Positions 25,231 to 33,500 of a DNA stretch of 62,227 nt are shown here, one piece after another. The notes beneath the pieces are model-generated. The model searched no databases and was not told the origin of the DNA. It worked only from the letters and a program-made list of their open reading frames with translations. Positions within the stretch are counted from its first letter, which is position 1; every line of letters starts with the position of its first letter. Origin of the DNA: Archaeoglobaceae archaeon (GTDB taxonomy: Archaea; Halobacteriota; Archaeoglobi; Archaeoglobales; Archaeoglobaceae); the NCBI GenBank assembly GCA_027064525.1, contig JAMOPJ010000009.1, positions 1-62,227 on the forward strand. Reading direction: 5' to 3'. The position numbers and the translations under genes are program-made.

Positions 25231-26259
25231 ATGAAGCTGAATAGGAGAAACTTTCTCAAGCTTGTAGCGGCGATGGGAGCTACGGCCTTCGTGACCAACT
25301 ACAAAGCTGAGATCGTCAAAGCTCTTGAAGAGGTCAAGGACTACTGGCACATCTGCTGGCTGAACGGAGCTGCCTGCACGGGTTGCACGATCTCATTCGC
25401 TCAAGCGGCAGATCCGGACATTGTCGAAATTCTGACGAGCATAACCGTTGGAAATTCAAGACTCCCAATTGCTCTGCCAGATTACATGGAGACTATTCAT
25501 CCTGCTTCCGGATGGCTCGCAGAGCATCTGAAAGAGAAGTGGAAGAACGGAGCGAAGGGTAGGAGGATTCTAATAGTCGAAGGTGCAATTCAGAAAGAAG
25601 GTTACTGCGTTATCGGTGGTAAAGATTTTAGAGAACATGTTAAGGAGGCAATAGATTACGCGGACTACATAATAGCGTTCGGTGCCTGTGCATGCTTTGG
25701 TGGCATTCCTTCATCCAACCCGAATCCGAGCGGAGCGATGGGATTGCAGGAGTTTTTGAAAGAAATTGGAAGAGCCGATCTTGCAAGCAAAGTAATAAAC
25801 ATTCCATGCTGTCCTGGACATCCCGATCACCTTGTAATAACGTTGGCATCAGTCATGCTTGGAATGAAGCTCGAACTCGACAATTACAACAGGCCAAAGC
25901 TGTTCTTCGGCAAAAACATGCACCTCGAAATCTGTCCGTATAGGTCATATTACGACATGGGAATTTTCACAACCAAGCCGGGAGAAGAAGGATGCAGATA
26001 CAAGTTCGGATGCAAGGGGCCAGATGTTTATACCGATTGTGCACTTAGGAAGTGGAACAACCACGTCAGCTACTGCGTGCAGGTTGGAGCTCCATGCATA
26101 GGTTGTGCCGAGCCCGGATTTCCAGACAGATTTCTGCCGTTCTATGAGCCTGTAACCAACAGAAGGCCATTCTTCAACATAGATCCAAACTACATTTGGG
26201 TTGGAGGGGCGGTTTTAGCTGGAGCTACGGCGTATAAGGTTAAGAAGAAGGAGGAGTGA
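25231..26259 (+). CDS. [NiFe] hydrogenase small subunit, Tat-exported and anchored
   Basis: A 342-residue electron-transfer subunit of a group 1 membrane-bound hydrogenase. It starts with a Tat signal (LNRRNFLKL). Proximal cluster ligands: GAACTGCTISF, GACACFGGI, PCCPGHP. Medial and distal cluster ligands: HLEICPYRSYYD, GCRYKFGCKG, DCALRKWN, CIGCAEPGFPD. A C-terminal hydrophobic helix with basic end (VGGAVLAGATAYKVKKK) anchors it on the outer face. Works with the large subunit that starts 2 nt after its stop. Archaeal Vho/Vht-type enzymes are the closest class by pattern. Confidence 0.93.
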   Translation: MKLNRRNFLKLVAAMGATAFVTNYKAEIVKALEEVKDYWHICWLNGAACTGCTISFAQAADPDIVEILTSITVGNSRLPIALPDYMETIHPASGWLAEHLKEKWKNGAKGRRILIVEGAIQKEGYCVIGGKDFREHVKEAIDYADYIIAFGACACFGGIPSSNPNPSGAMGLQEFLKEIGRADLASKVINIPCCPGHPDHLVITLASVMLGMKLELDNYNRPKLFFGKNMHLEICPYRSYYDMGIFTTKPGEEGCRYKFGCKGPDVYTDCALRKWNNHVSYCVQVGAPCIGCAEPGFPDRFLPFYEPVTNRRPFFNIDPNYIWVGGAVLAGATAYKVKKKEE

Positions 26260-26261
26260 TT

Positions 26262-27935
26262 ATGAAGGTCGTAGTAGATCCGGTCACGAGGATTGAGGGT
26301 CATCTGAGAATAGAGATGAATCTCAAAGAGCTATCCACAGACACCGGCAAATGGTTCATCGTTGGAGAAGCGAAGAGTGCCGGAATGATGTTCAGAGGTT
26401 TCGAGATATTTCTGAAGGGCAAGGATCCGAGGGATGCTTTCTTCTTCACCCAGAGAATATGTGGTGTTTGCCCGGCAGCGCATGCAGAGGCTTCGAATCA
26501 GGCTTTGGACATAGCTTTTGATGCGGTTCCAGTTCCTCCTGCCGCTACTCTCATCAGGAACATAATTCAGTGTGCATACTACATCTACGACCACATGATC
26601 CACACATACTTGCTTGTAGGGCCAGAGCTCGGAATCCTCTGCAAATATCCGCCCATGATCCCTCCGGCTTTGGGTAAGGAGGGCATAACGAAGCTTGGAT
26701 TGGGAAGTAGCTATGCAAAATGTATAGAGATGCAGAGGAAAGCCAATGAGATTATTGCCCTTTGGGGAGGTAAGTTCCCGCACCATGCAAGCGGATATCC
26801 GGGAGGTGTGACCGTTAAGCCTACTGCCGAGAGAATAGCTGGAACGGTGGCAAGGGCGGTTGAGATATGGGAGTTCGTTGCCAACACGATGATAAGAGAC
26901 ATACAAGCTATAATTCAGGCAAGCGAAACCGTAGGTGAGAAAGTTAGCGAAATCTTGGGTGTTAACATAAGGGGATTGGAGGACATAGGCGTTGGGACTG
27001 GAAACTTCCTGAGCTATGGAATGTTGCCAGATCCCGAAAATTACGACGACTGGCTCAAGATCGCTTATGGCGAGAAGGGAAGGCGAAAATCTGCAGTATT
27101 CCACGCGGGAGCTTGGGATGGCAACTTCAAGGACTTCGAGCTTAGCAAGATTCAGGAGTTCGTAAAATATGCATGGTATTCTGACGAATACACTGGAAGG
27201 AAGCCAAACGAGGAGGAGACAGTTGTGGAGATGGGCAAGCCCGGAGCATACTCTTGGATAAAGGCTCCGAGATACGACGGTAAGGTTTACGAGGTCGGGC
27301 CGTTGGCTAGGATGGTAAACACCTTTGGCCTCACTTGGAGAATTCCGAGGGTTCACCCCATAACTGGCGAGGATTTGGGAGATTTCGTCTATAAAGTCAG
27401 AAATCCGAAAGGTTCCGTGCTCGACAGAGTCGTTGCGAGAGTGGCGAACGCTTTGGTTTGTGCGAACAAGCTAATAGAATTTGCGAAGATGCTTGCCGAA
27501 TACAAGGACACCTCGATATGTAACTACAAAGAAGTTCCGGAAAAGGGTGAGGGATTTGGCCTCTATGAAGCTCCAAGAGGAGCACTGTTGCACTACCTAA
27601 AGATAAACAACAAGGTCATCGAGAGGTATCAGTGCGTGGTTCCGAGCACTTGGAATCTGAGCCCGAGAGATGATATGGGTCAGCCCGGGCCTGTGGAGAC
27701 ATCGCTGCAGTGTGGAACGACTTGGCTTCCGACGATGGATGTTCCAAGCGTTTGTAGTGCGATATGGGGTGAAGATTACGGAAATCTGCTAAAGAGCGCT
27801 TTGGCTCCGCTTGGATTGGCTGAGCTGAACATGGAGCCCGTAAACGGCCAGAAGTTCAACACCACGATCGCTCTACTCGTCGTCAGGAGCTTCGATCCAT
27901 GCATAGCTTGCGCCGTTCACCTGATAAGCAAATGA
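26262..27935 (+). CDS. [NiFe] hydrogenase large (catalytic) subunit
   Basis: A 557-residue subunit carrying the Ni-Fe site. N-terminal motif RIEGHLRIE and RICGVCPAAHA give the first cysteine pair; the C-terminal DPCIACAVH gives the second. The residues after the final His are only LISK, a very short tail compared with the roughly 15-residue peptide normally removed by the maturation protease. It oxidises H2 on the outer face. No cytochrome b (VhoC-type) or maturation protease gene follows; instead the 61-bp element copy B lies 16 nt downstream. Chosen start ATG 26262 over GTG 26256. Confidence 0.93.
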   Translation: MKVVVDPVTRIEGHLRIEMNLKELSTDTGKWFIVGEAKSAGMMFRGFEIFLKGKDPRDAFFFTQRICGVCPAAHAEASNQALDIAFDAVPVPPAATLIRNIIQCAYYIYDHMIHTYLLVGPELGILCKYPPMIPPALGKEGITKLGLGSSYAKCIEMQRKANEIIALWGGKFPHHASGYPGGVTVKPTAERIAGTVARAVEIWEFVANTMIRDIQAIIQASETVGEKVSEILGVNIRGLEDIGVGTGNFLSYGMLPDPENYDDWLKIAYGEKGRRKSAVFHAGAWDGNFKDFELSKIQEFVKYAWYSDEYTGRKPNEEETVVEMGKPGAYSWIKAPRYDGKVYEVGPLARMVNTFGLTWRIPRVHPITGEDLGDFVYKVRNPKGSVLDRVVARVANALVCANKLIEFAKMLAEYKDTSICNYKEVPEKGEGFGLYEAPRGALLHYLKINNKVIERYQCVVPSTWNLSPRDDMGQPGPVETSLQCGTTWLPTMDVPSVCSAIWGEDYGNLLKSALAPLGLAELNMEPVNGQKFNTTIALLVVRSFDPCIACAVHLISK

Positions 27936-27951
27936 TTTTTAAATTAAATAT

Positions 27952-28012
27952 GGTAGTGATGCAACACTGTTGATGGTATTATTTAAATCATACACAATGT
28001 GGAGCCACGACC
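27952..28012 (-). mobile_element. 61-bp mini-element, copy B, with 8-bp target duplication
   Basis: The exact reverse complement of 18778-18838. It is flanked by TTAAATAT at 27944-27951 and again at 28013-28020, a second, different 8-bp target duplication. This proves by pattern that the 61-bp unit itself moved, independently of its surroundings. It landed just past the hydrogenase large-subunit stop, in AT-rich DNA. Ends are the same imperfect inverted repeats as in copy A. Confidence 0.87.
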
Positions 28013-28052
28013 TTAAATATTTTTAATTAATTTTATTTTCTTTAGATCCCTT

Positions 28053-28529
28053 TTTGTAATAAAAAACTACGAGACAGTAGGTGGGGGAGCGGAGGAAGGC
28101 CGAACGGAGATGGCGTCGATGGTATTTATACGAACATGACGAACACTATGAACACACCATTTGAAGTTATAGAGAACGAGTATCCGATTACGATCTTGGA
28201 ATACTCGCTTAGAGAAGATTCCGGAGGAGCAGGGAAGTTTAGAGGAGGTTTGAGAATTGGAAGAGTATATAAGCTTCTTGAGAACGCTGTTCTATCTTTA
28301 ACAGCCGAGAGGGTTCGCTTAGCTCCTTTGGGACTCGAAGGAGGGTTGAACGGAAAGCCGGGCGAGCACTATGTTTTAAAACCTGATGGGAGTAGAATCT
28401 AGCTCACGGGAAAAGGATACGATAGATCTGAGCAAGGGGGATGTTGTCGTTATAAATACTCCCGGAGGATGGGGCTATGGCAAACCTGAGGAGAGTTCTA
28501 AAGCTTGTTTTGGAGGATTTGAAGGATGA
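28053..28529 (+). pseudogene. Remnant of hydantoinase B/oxoprolinase (HyuB) C-terminus
   Basis: Only the C-terminal part of a HyuB-like protein remains. It reads NYETVGGG, then after a shift GRPNGDGVDGIYTNMTNTMNTPFEV, LREDSGGAGKFRGGLRIG and GLEGGLNGKPGEHYVL, all close to the family. A stop at 28400-28402 is followed in another frame by KGDVVVINTPGGWGYG, the family's final motif, ending at 28529. At least two frameshifts and loss of the 5' three quarters show it is dead. The 61-bp element lies 40 nt upstream. No hyuA is present in the window. Confidence 0.85.
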
Positions 28530-28694
28530 AAAGATTTCGAAGAAGTCAGCAATTAATCGCTTGTCAGCAGATTGAATGTCACAACAAAGAATTACTGGTA
28601 TTTCCTCGTAAGCAAAATCTAAAAGCAGAATTTAGCAATTTACATCGGCCACGATGATGATTACTCCCGCCCCTGATCTGTGATGAACATTACG

Positions 28695-30068
28695 CTAACT
28701 GAGTGGCTCCATAGCCTCTCCGGGCACCGGAACGGGATATCTTGAAGTAAGACAAGCCAAGCAGAGCTCACATTTTTTGAACCCAACAGCTTTGAGCAGA
28801 CCTTCCAAGCTTAGATAGGATAGGCTATCAGCGTTCAGAATCTCGCGGATCTCTTCTATGCGCCTATTGCTTGCTATTAGCTCCTCCCTTGTCGACATAT
28901 CTATTCCGAAGTAGCACGGAGCTATTATTGGCGGACTCCCAACTCTGAAATGAACTTCCTTAGCTCCAGCCCTTCTAACCATGTCGACGATCTTCCGTGA
29001 TGTAGTCCCTCTTACAATGGAGTCGTCCACCAGGACTACCCTCTTGTCCATCACATTCTCTCTAACCACATTCATCTTGAGTTGAACCGAGAGCTCTCTG
29101 AGCCTCTGTTCCGGCATGATAAACGTCCTGCCGACATATCTGTTCTTGATCAAAACTTCCAGATAAGGTAACCCTGATCCTTCAGAGTATCCTATTGCGG
29201 CAGTAGTCCCGCTGTCTGGAACTGGGGAAACCAAGTCTGCTTCAACTGGACTCTCATTCGCAAGTATCTTGCCCATCATGTATCTGGCTTTGTAAACGCT
29301 GACTCCGTCGATTATTGAATCCGGCCTTGCGAAGTAGATGTATTCGAATACGCATCTTGCCAGTCTCTTGCTTTCAGCGATTTTGACGAACTCGGCTTCA
29401 CCATTATGAACTATCACAGCTTCACCGGGCTTGATGTCTCTGATCTTCTCAGCTCCTATAGCATCCAAAGCGCAAGTTTCGCTTGCGATGACGTAGCCAA
29501 AGTCGGTTTCTCCAACACATAGCGGACGAAAGCCCAAAGCATCTCTAAAACCGATGAGGGTGTCGTTGAAGAGGATCGTGAGCGAGAAACTACCTATGAG
29601 CTTTTCGTGCAGAAGGCTGAGAGATTCGACGAGGTCAAACTTCATCAAAAACGCTGAAAGGAGTTGAGCGATAACTTCTGTGTCTGAGTTCGTGACGAAG
29701 ATTCTCCCTTCGTTTTCGAGCATCGCTCTTAGCTGGGGATAGTTGACCAAGTTGCCGTTGTGTCCTACCGCCAAGTAACCAGCTTTGGATTTGACGAGTA
29801 TAGGTTGTGCGTTCTCAAGCTTCGATTCGCCGGTGGTGGAGTATCGAACGTGTCCTATTGCCGAACAGCCTTTAAGTTTAGCCAAAATGGGCTCGCTAAA
29901 CACTTCAGTGACTAACCCCATTCCTCTGTGCAGTTCGATCGATCCTTTGTCAGCAATCGCCATTCCAGCGGATTCTTGCCCTCTATGTTGTAACGAATAG
30001 AGGGTAAAGTAAGCTATTTTTGAAGTAAGAGATTCGTCGTTGCAGTAAACGCCAACTATACCACACAT
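28695..30068 (-). CDS. purF: Amidophosphoribosyltransferase PurF
   Basis: A 457-residue enzyme for the first committed step of purine synthesis: PRPP plus glutamine to phosphoribosylamine. The N-terminal Cys nucleophile is in MCGIVGVYC; the Ntn-type glutaminase continues with SLQHRGQESAGMA. The PRPP-binding motif is VVLVDDSIVRGTTSRKIV. C-terminal Cys (CELCLACLTSRYP) suggest the iron-sulfur type. ATG 30068 follows directly on the rpl37e stop (TAA-ATG). Confidence 0.95.
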   Translation of the reverse strand: MCGIVGVYCNDESLTSKIAYFTLYSLQHRGQESAGMAIADKGSIELHRGMGLVTEVFSEPILAKLKGCSAIGHVRYSTTGESKLENAQPILVKSKAGYLAVGHNGNLVNYPQLRAMLENEGRIFVTNSDTEVIAQLLSAFLMKFDLVESLSLLHEKLIGSFSLTILFNDTLIGFRDALGFRPLCVGETDFGYVIASETCALDAIGAEKIRDIKPGEAVIVHNGEAEFVKIAESKRLARCVFEYIYFARPDSIIDGVSVYKARYMMGKILANESPVEADLVSPVPDSGTTAAIGYSEGSGLPYLEVLIKNRYVGRTFIMPEQRLRELSVQLKMNVVRENVMDKRVVLVDDSIVRGTTSRKIVDMVRRAGAKEVHFRVGSPPIIAPCYFGIDMSTREELIASNRRIEEIREILNADSLSYLSLEGLLKAVGFKKCELCLACLTSRYPVPVPGEAMEPLS

Positions 30069-30248
30069 TTAATTGCTCTTCTTTTTCTTCTTGAGCCAGT
30101 TGTAGCTTCTGAGCCTCTTGCTTCTTCCGAAGCCACAAGCGGCACAGTATCCCTTTCTTCTGTGGAAAGCAACTCTTCCACACCTTCTACACTTTATATG
30201 AACGATCTTCCTTCCTCTTTTACCCATCGCAGCAGTTCCGTCCGACAT
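30069..30248 (-). CDS. rpl37e: Ribosomal protein L37e
   Basis: A 59-residue basic zinc-ribbon protein of the large ribosomal subunit. Cysteine pairs: [20 protein letters not shown] is the zinc site; the rest is rich in Lys/Arg ([19 protein letters not shown]). A second ATG (GKRGRK) lies 7 codons in and could be the true start. It follows the Lsm gene after 9 nt, with ribosome site GGTGATG; the Lsm-L37e pair is common in archaea. Confidence 0.95.
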   Translation of the reverse strand: MSDGTAAMGKRGRKIVHIKCRRCGRVAFHRRKGYCAACGFGRSKRLRSYNWLKKKKKSN

Positions 30249-30257
30249 TTACATCAC

Positions 30258-30482
30258 CTACTGCGAAGGTGATACGAATACTACCGTATCTCCTCTGATT
30301 ATAACACTTCCCAATTTTCTAACTACCTCGCCGTTCTGAATCTCTTCGGCATCTTCCAGCACGAGATTCATGTGAATGTCGTATCCGTTCAGTATTCCCC
30401 TGAACTCCCTACCACCCTTTAACCTCACCAGCACAGGGGTTTGCAACGCTTTGTTCAGGACATCGAGTGGTCTTTTGGCCAT
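30258..30482 (-). CDS. Lsm/Sm-like RNA-binding protein
   Basis: A 74-residue archaeal Sm protein that forms heptameric rings on U-rich RNA. Sm1 motif: [24 protein letters not shown]; Sm2 motif: [14 protein letters not shown]. The frame is open upstream to 30563, but ATG 30482 follows GGAGGAGACGGT and matches family starts. Operon with rpl37e and purF. Confidence 0.94.
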   Translation of the reverse strand: MAKRPLDVLNKALQTPVLVRLKGGREFRGILNGYDIHMNLVLEDAEEIQNGEVVRKLGSVIIRGDTVVFVSPSQ

Positions 30483-30551
30483 ACCGTCTCCTCCAAAAAT
30501 GCTTTTAACTTCGTTCATCTCATGACTATTTAAAAATATCGGAGGTTCGAC

Positions 30552-31016
30552 ATGAAGAGACACATGCTCAGAAAGAAGGAAGCCAAGCTAATAGCAAAGC
30601 AATTAGCTGAAAATATTGGCGTCGAAATAAGGGGTAGCATGGAGAGAGTTGAGATCGACGGCAAAGTCGTGATCTTGGTCGATGGGGAACCTCTAATCTT
30701 GGAACACGACGGGAAATATTACCTTACGGTTTACGGCCTTCTCAAATTCAAGCCTTCGAAGGGAAAGGTTGTAGTCGATGAGGGGGCCATGCCGCACATA
30801 ATAAACGGAGCGGATGTTATGAAGCCCGGAATAGTTGAAGCAGATGGGAATATCAAGGCCGGTGATTTCGTTTACGTCGTTGTCGAGAAGAAGGAGACTC
30901 CTTTGGCCGTTGGAATAGCTCTGGTCGATGGCAAAGAGATGGTCGGTGGTAAGGGGAAAGCTGTTAAAAACATTCACCATCTGAAGGACAAGATTTGGAA
31001 GACGTTTTTTAAGTAG
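30552..31016 (+). CDS. PUA-domain protein, MCT-1/DUF1947-like
   Basis: A 154-residue protein with an N-terminal pre-PUA domain and a C-terminal PUA domain (about residues 75-150: [25 protein letters not shown] through [12 protein letters not shown]). This layout matches archaeal relatives of eukaryotic MCT-1/Tma20, which bind ribosomes or tRNA during initiation or recycling. Divergent from the Lsm gene. Function in archaea not settled. Confidence 0.82.
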   Translation: MKRHMLRKKEAKLIAKQLAENIGVEIRGSMERVEIDGKVVILVDGEPLILEHDGKYYLTVYGLLKFKPSKGKVVVDEGAMPHIINGADVMKPGIVEADGNIKAGDFVYVVVEKKETPLAVGIALVDGKEMVGGKGKAVKNIHHLKDKIWKTFFK

Positions 31017-31118
31017 CCGTCGGTTATTCTTCAGTTACGCAAAAATATTTCCACAATGTTTGACTGACCCAATCAATATTCGAAAACGATCATATATCCT
31101 TTCTAAGTTTCATCGAGC

Positions 31119-31610
31119 ATGTCGAGAAGGCTTAGGACTGTCATCAAAGCTAAAGACAAGAACTCGATGTGTTATTGGGCAACTGTGAGAAATCCCTTGA
31201 GAGTGGCTTTGAATTACATCGTCGTTGCGATATGCAGGATCTTGCCATCATTAGCATTAAAACGCTGGCTTTTGAGAAGAATTGGTGTTAAGATTGGAAA
31301 GAACGTTGCGTTCGGACTGGAATCGACGGTGGACATATTTTACCCAGAGCTGATCGAAATCGGAGACAATACGATCATAGGCTACAATACGGTGATCTTG
31401 GCTCACGAATTTCTGAGAGATGAGCTGAGAATTGGAGAAGTAAAGATCGGGAAAAACGTAACGATCGGAGCGAACTGCACAATATTGCCGGGTGTGGCGA
31501 TAGGCGATAATTCGATAATAGCAGCACACAGCCTTGTAAACTCGGACGTTCCGCCTAACGTTTTAGCGGGAGGTGTCCCGGCTAAGGTTATAAGGGAACT
31601 TATGAAATAA
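31119..31610 (+). CDS. Hexapeptide-repeat acyltransferase
   Basis: A 163-residue left-handed beta-helix protein. Residues 25-50 are hydrophobic, possibly membrane-associated; hexapeptide repeats run from about 57 to 150 (IGKNVAFG, IGDNTIIG, IGKNVTIGANCTILPGVAIGDNSIIA) and end with the acetyltransferase finish VPPNVLAGGVPAKVIREL. Likely transfers an acyl group to a sugar or lipid-linked sugar at the membrane. Stands alone. Confidence 0.82.
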   Translation: MSRRLRTVIKAKDKNSMCYWATVRNPLRVALNYIVVAICRILPSLALKRWLLRRIGVKIGKNVAFGLESTVDIFYPELIEIGDNTIIGYNTVILAHEFLRDELRIGEVKIGKNVTIGANCTILPGVAIGDNSIIAAHSLVNSDVPPNVLAGGVPAKVIRELMK

Positions 31611-31703
31611 TTTAAATATTTAGCGTTAATTTTATCAAAATAATCATATTTCAGAAGATGCCAGAGAGATTGGATGGCCCAGCTTAAAAAATAGATAAAA
31701 CTG

Positions 31704-32648
31704 TTATTCGAGTCTTTCCATCAGGCTTGCTACTACAATAGGTAGGATGACCGTCGCATCACCGTAAACGGTAATGTGCTTGGCCTTCTCGCTCACCTTT
31801 CCCCAAGAGATTGCCTCTCTTACCCTCGCTCCGCTCAAGCTACCGTCCCATTCTACAGCTGTCGTTATGTAGACGACGTATTCGAGCCCACCTATGAACT
31901 GGTTCCACCATATCGTGTGGTGCTTGCTTATTCCACCTCCGATCACTATGGCCCCGGTCTTTTCTGCGTTGAAAACTATGTCGCTCAATTCATCCTCGTC
32001 CTTCAGCACATCGATGATGAAATCTCTATGAGTCTGGTAGAATATCCAGAGTTGACACCCCACCGCTCCATCGGTTATGCCTGGAACGAACATCGGAATC
32101 TTGTTCTTCCAACACCAATAAATGATGGAACTTTCGGCGTTCGGCTCGTTTTCGAGCCTTTTGCCTATCTCCCATATTAGCTCCCTCGTTGAAAGCCTCC
32201 TATTTTCGGCGTATATCTCCTCAAGCATCGGGAGGAGCTTCTCCTCGATTATTAGGCCATAACTCTCGTTCGGTGTGAGAACGTTGCCAATTCTGTTTAT
32301 TCCCTTTTTGTGTAGCTCGGCATCGTCGAGCATGAAACTTCCGTGATAGTAGTCCCTCCATATTCTTGCCAAATCGTGGTCAAGGGTTCCGCACGTCGTT
32401 ATTATCACATCCACGAGCTTCCTCTTTATAAGCTCTTTAATTACTCCTCTCGTCCCAGTTGCAACTATGCACGCTGGGAATGACAGAAAAACTGCAGTGT
32501 CCTTGTCCTTTATCATCTCCTCTATTATGTCCACGGCAACGGCCAAATCCTTTGCTGTAAATCCGCCGGACTTGAACAACTGCTCCACGAGCTCGTTGAC
32601 CGTCATCTTGGCCTTTACCTCGATGTCCTCAACCTTTGGAAGATCCAT
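31704..32648 (-). CDS. dys: Deoxyhypusine synthase
   Basis: A 314-residue NAD-dependent enzyme that transfers the aminobutyl group of spermidine to a lysine of translation factor aIF5A. Landmarks: VFLSFPACIVATGTRGVI, TTCGTLDHDLAR, and the active-site loop GGGISKHHTIWWN (catalytic Lys), then YITTAVEWDGSLSGAR, which binds spermidine. Full length for the family. Single gene. Confidence 0.94.
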   Translation of the reverse strand: MDLPKVEDIEVKAKMTVNELVEQLFKSGGFTAKDLAVAVDIIEEMIKDKDTAVFLSFPACIVATGTRGVIKELIKRKLVDVIITTCGTLDHDLARIWRDYYHGSFMLDDAELHKKGINRIGNVLTPNESYGLIIEEKLLPMLEEIYAENRRLSTRELIWEIGKRLENEPNAESSIIYWCWKNKIPMFVPGITDGAVGCQLWIFYQTHRDFIIDVLKDEDELSDIVFNAEKTGAIVIGGGISKHHTIWWNQFIGGLEYVVYITTAVEWDGSLSGARVREAISWGKVSEKAKHITVYGDATVILPIVVASLMERLE

Positions 32649-32843
32649 GCCTGAAGGTTTGCTAAGGGCTTAAAAATTTTTGAAACCTCAGAACCGTGGA
32701 GGGTCATCATAACTCAGCATGTGCAAATTTCATCATCGGCTCTATAACTCCAATCTTTAATTTGAAATCTTTTACTACAAACCAAACCTCGTTTGGGGGA
32801 TAAATAGAAAAGTTTTTTAAGGATCTAAAAAAGTTGAATCTTA

Positions 32844-33482
32844 ATGAAGTCGAAGTATGTTTTGATTGGATTGATGTCTCTGTCTATAATACTATGTGGT
32901 TGCATATCAACGAAGGTTTATACGAAAGTGAATAAGGACGGAGTGATAGAAAGGTATAGGGTGGAGATGACCATCAATTCTCTGTTTTACACTGGATTAA
33001 AGGAGTATGCAAAAAACCAAGGTTATTCGTCAGTCAAGGATTACATGATCGCGAACTTCAGCAAGATGCTTAAGGGAGAGATAAGCTACGATGAGAAGTG
33101 GGATAAAGATCAGGTGACGATAATAGTTGAGGCTAAGAACGCCGTTCCCCAGCCTAATTCGAGGATAGAGATCTCCAAGGAAGGAAAGTATTTAATATTC
33201 AGAGATCTGTCGTTCAAGTCGAACGAATCGAGCAACATGAGCAAGGCGTTTCTTGGAGCTCTAAGGCTCGACTACTACCTAGAGATGCCAGGAAAGATAA
33301 TCGACTCCAATGCAAATGTCGTCAAAGAAAACAAAGCTGAGTGGCATCTAACGGGAACAGATGCATTAAACGCCGAGATTTATGCGAAGAGCGAGATTCC
33401 GAGCATTCCCGGAATGGAGTTGACGATCGGAATCCTAGGTCTCTCAATCGGTTCGTTAGCATTCAGAAAACGTTTAAGTTGA
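32844..33482 (+). CDS. Exported lipoprotein with C-terminal PGF-CTERM-like anchor
   Basis: A 212-residue surface protein. The N-terminus is a lipoprotein signal (LSIILCGC, Cys about 20). The middle has no motif I know. The C-terminus shows PSIPGME followed by a hydrophobic helix and RKR, the three-part pattern of archaeosortase substrates (PGF-CTERM). Having both a lipobox and a sorting-type tail is unusual. It lies 18 nt upstream of kptA2. Confidence 0.75.
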   Translation: MKSKYVLIGLMSLSIILCGCISTKVYTKVNKDGVIERYRVEMTINSLFYTGLKEYAKNQGYSSVKDYMIANFSKMLKGEISYDEKWDKDQVTIIVEAKNAVPQPNSRIEISKEGKYLIFRDLSFKSNESSNMSKAFLGALRLDYYLEMPGKIIDSNANVVKENKAEWHLTGTDALNAEIYAKSEIPSIPGMELTIGILGLSIGSLAFRKRLS

Positions 33483-33500
33483 TCTTTTTAATTTCATACG

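Noticed and set aside
26331-27356. A 341-codon open frame antisense to the hydrogenase large subunit
   Set aside because: It lies wholly inside the well-supported large-subunit gene, has no domain pattern, and its length follows from the codon use of the opposite strand.
18777-28013. The 61-bp repeats as ends of one large 9-kb transposon or inversion
   Set aside because: Each copy has its own, different 8-bp duplication directly at its borders, so they are separate insertions rather than the two ends of one element. Recombination between them remains possible.
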